From: Treponema parvum
GTDB taxonomy: Bacteria; Spirochaetota; Spirochaetia; Treponematales; Treponemataceae
Assembly: GCF_017893965.1 (NCBI RefSeq)
Contig: NZ_CP054142.1
Span: 868,001 to 932,000, forward strand
Reading direction: 5' to 3'
DNA length: 64,000 nt
Shown here: positions 60,597 through 64,000 of the stretch, in pieces
How the letters are laid out: each line of letters opens with the position of its first letter
Position numbering within the stretch: the first letter of the stretch is position 1
Notes under the pieces: generated by a model
Seen by the model: only the letters and a program-made list of their open reading frames with translations
What the model was told of the DNA's origin: nothing
Databases searched by the model: none
Program-made: the position numbers and the translations under genes

Positions 60597-62340
60597 GAGG
60601 CTCACAATAAAAGACTATGCGCTAATCGATAGCGCTGACATAGAATTTTCGGACGGTTTTACCGTCCTTTCAGGCGAAACGGGTGCGGGAAAGTCGATCT
60701 TAATCGGAGCCCTTTCCTTTGTTTTGGGCGGAAAAGCTTTTTCTGTTGAACAGATAAGAAGCGGTGCAAATGAAGCTTCCGTGAGCGCAGTGTTTACGAT
60801 TGAGCCGCCCGTTTTTAAAACCGTGCAGGTCGCAGCAAACGACGATTCCGGCAGCGAGTCTTTACCGCGCAGCGCCGGAGAATGGCTTTTTAGGCACGGA
60901 ATCGAAGCGGAAGACAACACGGTTGTGCTTCGCCGTTTTATCCGTTCAAGCGGCAAGGGCGGCGCATGGATTCAAAGCACTCCCGTTTCAAGGAGCGATC
61001 TGGCGGAGTTTTCGTCTTTTTTAATAGACATTCACGGCCAGCACGAACATCAGTCGCTTATGAGAGTTTCCGAACATCGCGTTTTTTTGGATCTGTGGGC
61101 GGGAATAGAAGGACAGGTGGATTCTTTTACGCATATGTATACGCAGCTTGCCGCGAATCGGCGGCGGCTGGGCGAAATCGCTTCTTCGCAGGCGGAACGC
61201 GAACAAAAAACAGAAATGCTTTCATTTGCCGTAAACGAAATCAACGAAGCGAAACTGATACCGGGAGAGGACGCGGCTCTTGAAGAAGAGGAATCAAAAC
61301 TTGCCTCGTTTGAAAAATTATACGCCGATATGGACGGTGTAGTGTCCGGCCTGTCGGGCGACGGAGAAATTCTTTCCTCGCTTAAAAAAGTGCTGAGCGA
61401 ATTGTCGCACGCTGCGGATTTGGATAAGTCGCTTGATCCGCTCAGAACTAGGCTTGAAAATTCCTTTTATGAAATTTCCGACATAACGGAAGAGATCAGA
61501 TCATATTCCAATGCGCTCGTGTTCGATCCTAAGCGTCTTGAAGAGATACAGGAAAGGCTCGCTCTTTTATACAAGCTGAAAAAGAAATACGCGCCTTCAG
61601 TCTCTTCTTCTATTTCGGACGTCATAGCTTACGGCGAGAATGCTGCGAAAAAACTTGAAGACCTCACGGGCGGAACTTCGGACGCTGTAAAACTGAAAGC
61701 GGAAACCCAGGCGCTCGAACGTTCGGTGTATACGGCGGCAAAGGTGATTTCCGAAAAACGGAAGTCGGCCGCTGAAAAAATGTCTTTAGGCGTTATAAGC
61801 GTCCTTGAAAAACTCGGAATGGCGGGTACTAAATTTGCCGTAAACATTACCGAAAAAGAAGGTACGGACATCACTCAAAAGTGCAATCCGTACGGGATGG
61901 ACAATATCGAATTCCTTATAAGCGCCAATCCCGGCTCCCCGATGCTTCCTCTTGCAAAAATAGCTTCGGGAGGAGAGCTTTCGCGAGTTATGCTTGCCCT
62001 TAAGACGATTTTTGCTCAGAGCGATCCCGTAGGCACAATGATATTTGACGAAATAGACACGGGCATAGGAGGGGAAATAGCGATTGCCGTCGGAAGCCAT
62101 TTAAAAAATCTCTCGAAGAATAAGCAGATCTTGTGCATAACACATCTTGCCAGTATCGCAGTTTATGCCGATAATCAGATAAGGGTGGAAAAAATATCCG
62201 ACGGAGCAGCCGCAAAGACTTCGGTCGCTCCGATAACAGGCGAAGACAGGGTTTCCGAAATAGCGCGCATGCTTTCGGGAGATTCGGCGGGGACGGAATC
62301 GAGGGATCACGCCCGATCGATGCTTGAAAAATTTTCATAA
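60589..62340 (+). CDS. recN: DNA repair protein RecN
   Basis: 583 residues; SMC-like ATPase in double-strand break repair. It opens with LERLTIKDYALIDSADIEF, Walker A GETGAGKSIL (~29-38), then IDIHGQHEHQSLM, two coiled-coil arms in the middle, and the C-terminal SGGELSRVMLALKT signature with MIFDEIDTGIGGEIA as Walker B. The overlap with nadK gives coupled translation. Confidence 0.95.
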   Translation: MLERLTIKDYALIDSADIEFSDGFTVLSGETGAGKSILIGALSFVLGGKAFSVEQIRSGANEASVSAVFTIEPPVFKTVQVAANDDSGSESLPRSAGEWLFRHGIEAEDNTVVLRRFIRSSGKGGAWIQSTPVSRSDLAEFSSFLIDIHGQHEHQSLMRVSEHRVFLDLWAGIEGQVDSFTHMYTQLAANRRRLGEIASSQAEREQKTEMLSFAVNEINEAKLIPGEDAALEEEESKLASFEKLYADMDGVVSGLSGDGEILSSLKKVLSELSHAADLDKSLDPLRTRLENSFYEISDITEEIRSYSNALVFDPKRLEEIQERLALLYKLKKKYAPSVSSSISDVIAYGENAAKKLEDLTGGTSDAVKLKAETQALERSVYTAAKVISEKRKSAAEKMSLGVISVLEKLGMAGTKFAVNITEKEGTDITQKCNPYGMDNIEFLISANPGSPMLPLAKIASGGELSRVMLALKTIFAQSDPVGTMIFDEIDTGIGGEIAIAVGSHLKNLSKNKQILCITHLASIAVYADNQIRVEKISDGAAAKTSVAPITGEDRVSEIARMLSGDSAGTESRDHARSMLEKFS

Positions 62341-62361
62341 TGCAAGGTTCAGGAGTTTTTT

Positions 62362-63165
62362 ATGGCTAAAATTTCAACCGAAGCCCAAGAACTGTATGAA
62401 AAAACGATACTTCCGTATAAAAATAACATTATAAGTTCGAGCGAGAAAGAACAGAATTTTTTAAGACTCATTGAAAAGGATCTTTCCGGCATTGGATATA
62501 AAAAGCTGCTTTTATGCGACGAGATGATCTATCAGGCTTCCATGTACATGATAATAAATTCTCTGTCCGTAAAATTTCTTGAATTTAGGAATAACGATGT
62601 TCTTAACGACGCAAGAAAGGCCTTGTATAAGGCGATAATATACCTTGAAGAGATAGTTTCCAATTCGGTCGACATCTCCTATTCCGAACTTGAAGACCGT
62701 GTGGCCGAGATAAGCAATACTCCGCTGGAAAAAAGATATTATCAGATACGAAAATTAGGTCTTGCGATCAGCATGCTTAAAGACGCTTTCGGCGAAAATT
62801 CAAAGTGGAAATGGTCGTTTGTCGAAGTGGAAGGCCGGTTCGCTGTAGTCGCAAAAAACATGATCGACATGAAGCAGGCTACGAAAAGCTATTTTGATCC
62901 GCGTTCGCCCGACTATGAAAGCGCGGTGTTCTGTCTGCGCCTTATAAAGTCGCTTTTGGGCAAGTCCGCAACGTCTTATCGAGAGCGCTACGAGCTTTCG
63001 ACTAGGCGCATAGACGATATGCGCATGGGAATAAATTTTTTGTTGGCGCAAAGAAGGCTGTGTATCGCCATGGAAGCCCGCGACGAAGCCGAAGACATTA
63101 AAAAAAAGGCTTTAGTTTGGAACGATAAGATGGAAAAAGACCATAAAGCGGGAATAAGTTCCTAG
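62362..63165 (+). CDS. Unknown cytoplasmic helical protein, 267 residues
   Basis: No signal peptide or membrane segment. The composition is charged and helix-prone throughout (EAQELYEKTILPYKNNIISS, YERYELSTRRIDDMRMGINF-like stretches). AGGAG precedes the ATG, 21 bases after recN, so it belongs to the nadK-recN unit. I recall similar proteins of unknown function in treponemes but cannot name a domain. No catalytic motif is evident. Confidence 0.7.
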   Translation: MAKISTEAQELYEKTILPYKNNIISSSEKEQNFLRLIEKDLSGIGYKKLLLCDEMIYQASMYMIINSLSVKFLEFRNNDVLNDARKALYKAIIYLEEIVSNSVDISYSELEDRVAEISNTPLEKRYYQIRKLGLAISMLKDAFGENSKWKWSFVEVEGRFAVVAKNMIDMKQATKSYFDPRSPDYESAVFCLRLIKSLLGKSATSYRERYELSTRRIDDMRMGINFLLAQRRLCIAMEARDEAEDIKKKALVWNDKMEKDHKAGISS

Positions 63166-63254
63166 AGAATCATCACGTTGCCGAAACCTCGCCTCCGCAC
63201 CTCATTTTCAGGCCGCGCCGTTTCATCGCGCAGCGAAAGAGCCGGAAAATTGAT

Positions 63255-63283
63255 TTTACATTTCCCTGAAAATAAGGTATCAT
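63255..63283 (+). promoter_or_regulatory. Promoter of the BMP-family gene
   Basis: TTTACA (63255-63260), a 17-base spacer and TATCAT (63278-63283), 24 bases before the GTG start. Confidence 0.7.
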
Positions 63284-63307
63284 TTTCTTATAGCTTAGGA
63301 GGACACA

Positions 63308-64000
63308 GTGAAAAAGATTGTTTTTTTGTTTGCCGTTTTGATCGGTGCATCATTGGTTTTTGCCGGCGGAGCAAAAGAAAACTCTGCTTCTTCAGACAGC
63401 CGTCCCGTAGTAAAATTGATTACTGACGCAACGGGGATCGATGACAAATCTTTTAATGCGGCCGCATGGCGCGGAATTCTTTCTTATTACGGCGACACAT
63501 GGGAAAATCAAAAAGGCCGCGGTAATAAATACGAAGTGGTTTCCTGCCAAACACAGGACATGTATATTCCCGTATTGAAGCAAATTTCCGACGAAGCGCC
63601 GGATTTGATAGTAGTTACGGGTTTTACCTTTGCGGATGCGCTTTCGGAAGTTTCGGAAGAATATCCCAATCAAAAATACATGATAGTCGATGTGGATTGG
63701 GTGAACAAACCCAATGTGATGGAATTTGTCTTTACCGAAGAGCAGGGATCTTTTTTGGTCGGCGTTGCGGCGGCTCTGCAGGCTCAGGAAGAAAAGATTG
63801 CAAAACCCAGATTCGGATTTATCGGCGGAGTTCCGGGCGTAACCATCACAAAATTTGAAGTAGGTTATATTCAGGGGCTTAGGGCCGTTATTCCGAACGC
63901 CGAGATCGTAGATTTTTATGCCAACGACTGGGGTAAACCCGAACTCGCAAAAACACAGGCGAAGAATTGGTACGACAGCGGAGTGTATGCGATTTATTCT
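63308..64000 (+). CDS. BMP-family purine-nucleoside binding protein (TmpC/PnrA/Med-like), 3' end beyond window
   Basis: The frame is open from GTG 63308 to the window end (231 codons; the family is ~340-350). AGGAGG (63297-63302) stands six bases before the GTG. The signal peptide KKIVFLFAVLIGASLVFA ends in FAGGAKENS without a Cys. Family landmarks: KLITDATGIDDKSFNAAAW, where ligand-binding Asp and aromatic residues are expected, a GFTFADALSEVS segment, YMIVDVDW, VFTEEQGSFLVGVAAAL and FIGGVPGVTITKFEVGYIQG. T. pallidum PnrA (TmpC) binds purine nucleosides for an ABC importer. Whether transporter genes follow is beyond the window. Confidence 0.88.
   Translation, partial: MKKIVFLFAVLIGASLVFAGGAKENSASSDSRPVVKLITDATGIDDKSFNAAAWRGILSYYGDTWENQKGRGNKYEVVSCQTQDMYIPVLKQISDEAPDLIVVTGFTFADALSEVSEEYPNQKYMIVDVDWVNKPNVMEFVFTEEQGSFLVGVAAALQAQEEKIAKPRFGFIGGVPGVTITKFEVGYIQGLRAVIPNAEIVDFYANDWGKPELAKTQAKNWYDSGVYAIYS

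Overview
The window reads as chromosome of a host-associated treponeme (Spirochaetota, Treponema). Grounds: a eukaryotic-type hexokinase as in T. pallidum, a TmpC/PnrA-like purine-nucleoside binding protein, the block tamB-bamA-skp-mutS in the order I remember around Tp92 of T. pallidum, the rpsT-HU-lnt block, signal peptides ending in FAGG, and many small treponemal proteins of unknown function. No rRNA, tRNA or CRISPR array was recognised. The species cannot be named from sequence reading alone.

Layout. (1) 1-4.7 kb: KDPG aldolase, a DinG-type helicase with an N-terminal JAMM domain, a free-standing 58-residue gene with its own promoter and terminator, and PlsC. (2) 4.8-10.7 kb: an AT-rich cassette of a four-gene CUT1/Ugp-like ABC importer followed by a cytoplasmic phosphodiesterase/pyrophosphatase-fold enzyme; each transcription unit is preceded by a copy of a ~105-bp repeat. 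(3) 10.7-16.1 kb: core block rpsT, HU, lnt, bactofilin, rho. (4) 16.1-26.5 kb: an AT-rich accessory island wedged between rho and rpmE, holding a LacI-type regulator, a decayed glucosamine-6-phosphate deaminase gene, a TRAP transporter, a Gld-type ABC exporter module with a DUF4340 protein, and a complete insertion sequence. (5) 26.5-34.8 kb: rpmE, a probable gene remnant, an RlmK-like methyltransferase with an in-frame insertion, a DEAD-box helicase coupled to an ABC-F protein, and a UvrD/PcrA helicase. (6) 34.9-43 kb: hexokinase, a large secreted HExxH protein, a chemoreceptor and an AEC-family transporter. (7) 43-46.7 kb, minus strand: tmk, an unknown gene, aroB and a cysteine desulfurase. 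(8) 46.7-57 kb: outer-membrane biogenesis (tamB, bamA, skp) and mutS. (9) 57-64 kb: comF-like, cheW, a DegT-fold protein whose catalytic Lys is replaced by His, nadK, recN, an unknown gene, and the 5' part of a BMP-family binding protein gene cut by the window end.

How the genes relate. The core parts serve translation, termination, envelope biogenesis and DNA repair. The two AT-rich blocks are substrate-uptake modules; the second shows decay. A perfect 104-bp repeat occurs in opposite orientations at 13.4 kb and 27.8 kb, bracketing bactofilin, rho, the island and rpmE, so this segment could invert by recombination. Most credible new biology: the His-for-Lys DegT-like protein, the JAMM-DinG fusion, the secreted metalloprotease-like protein, the Ugp-like/phosphodiesterase cassette with its repeats, the thymidylate kinase lacking the P-loop lysine, and the palindrome-bearing insertion inside RlmK.
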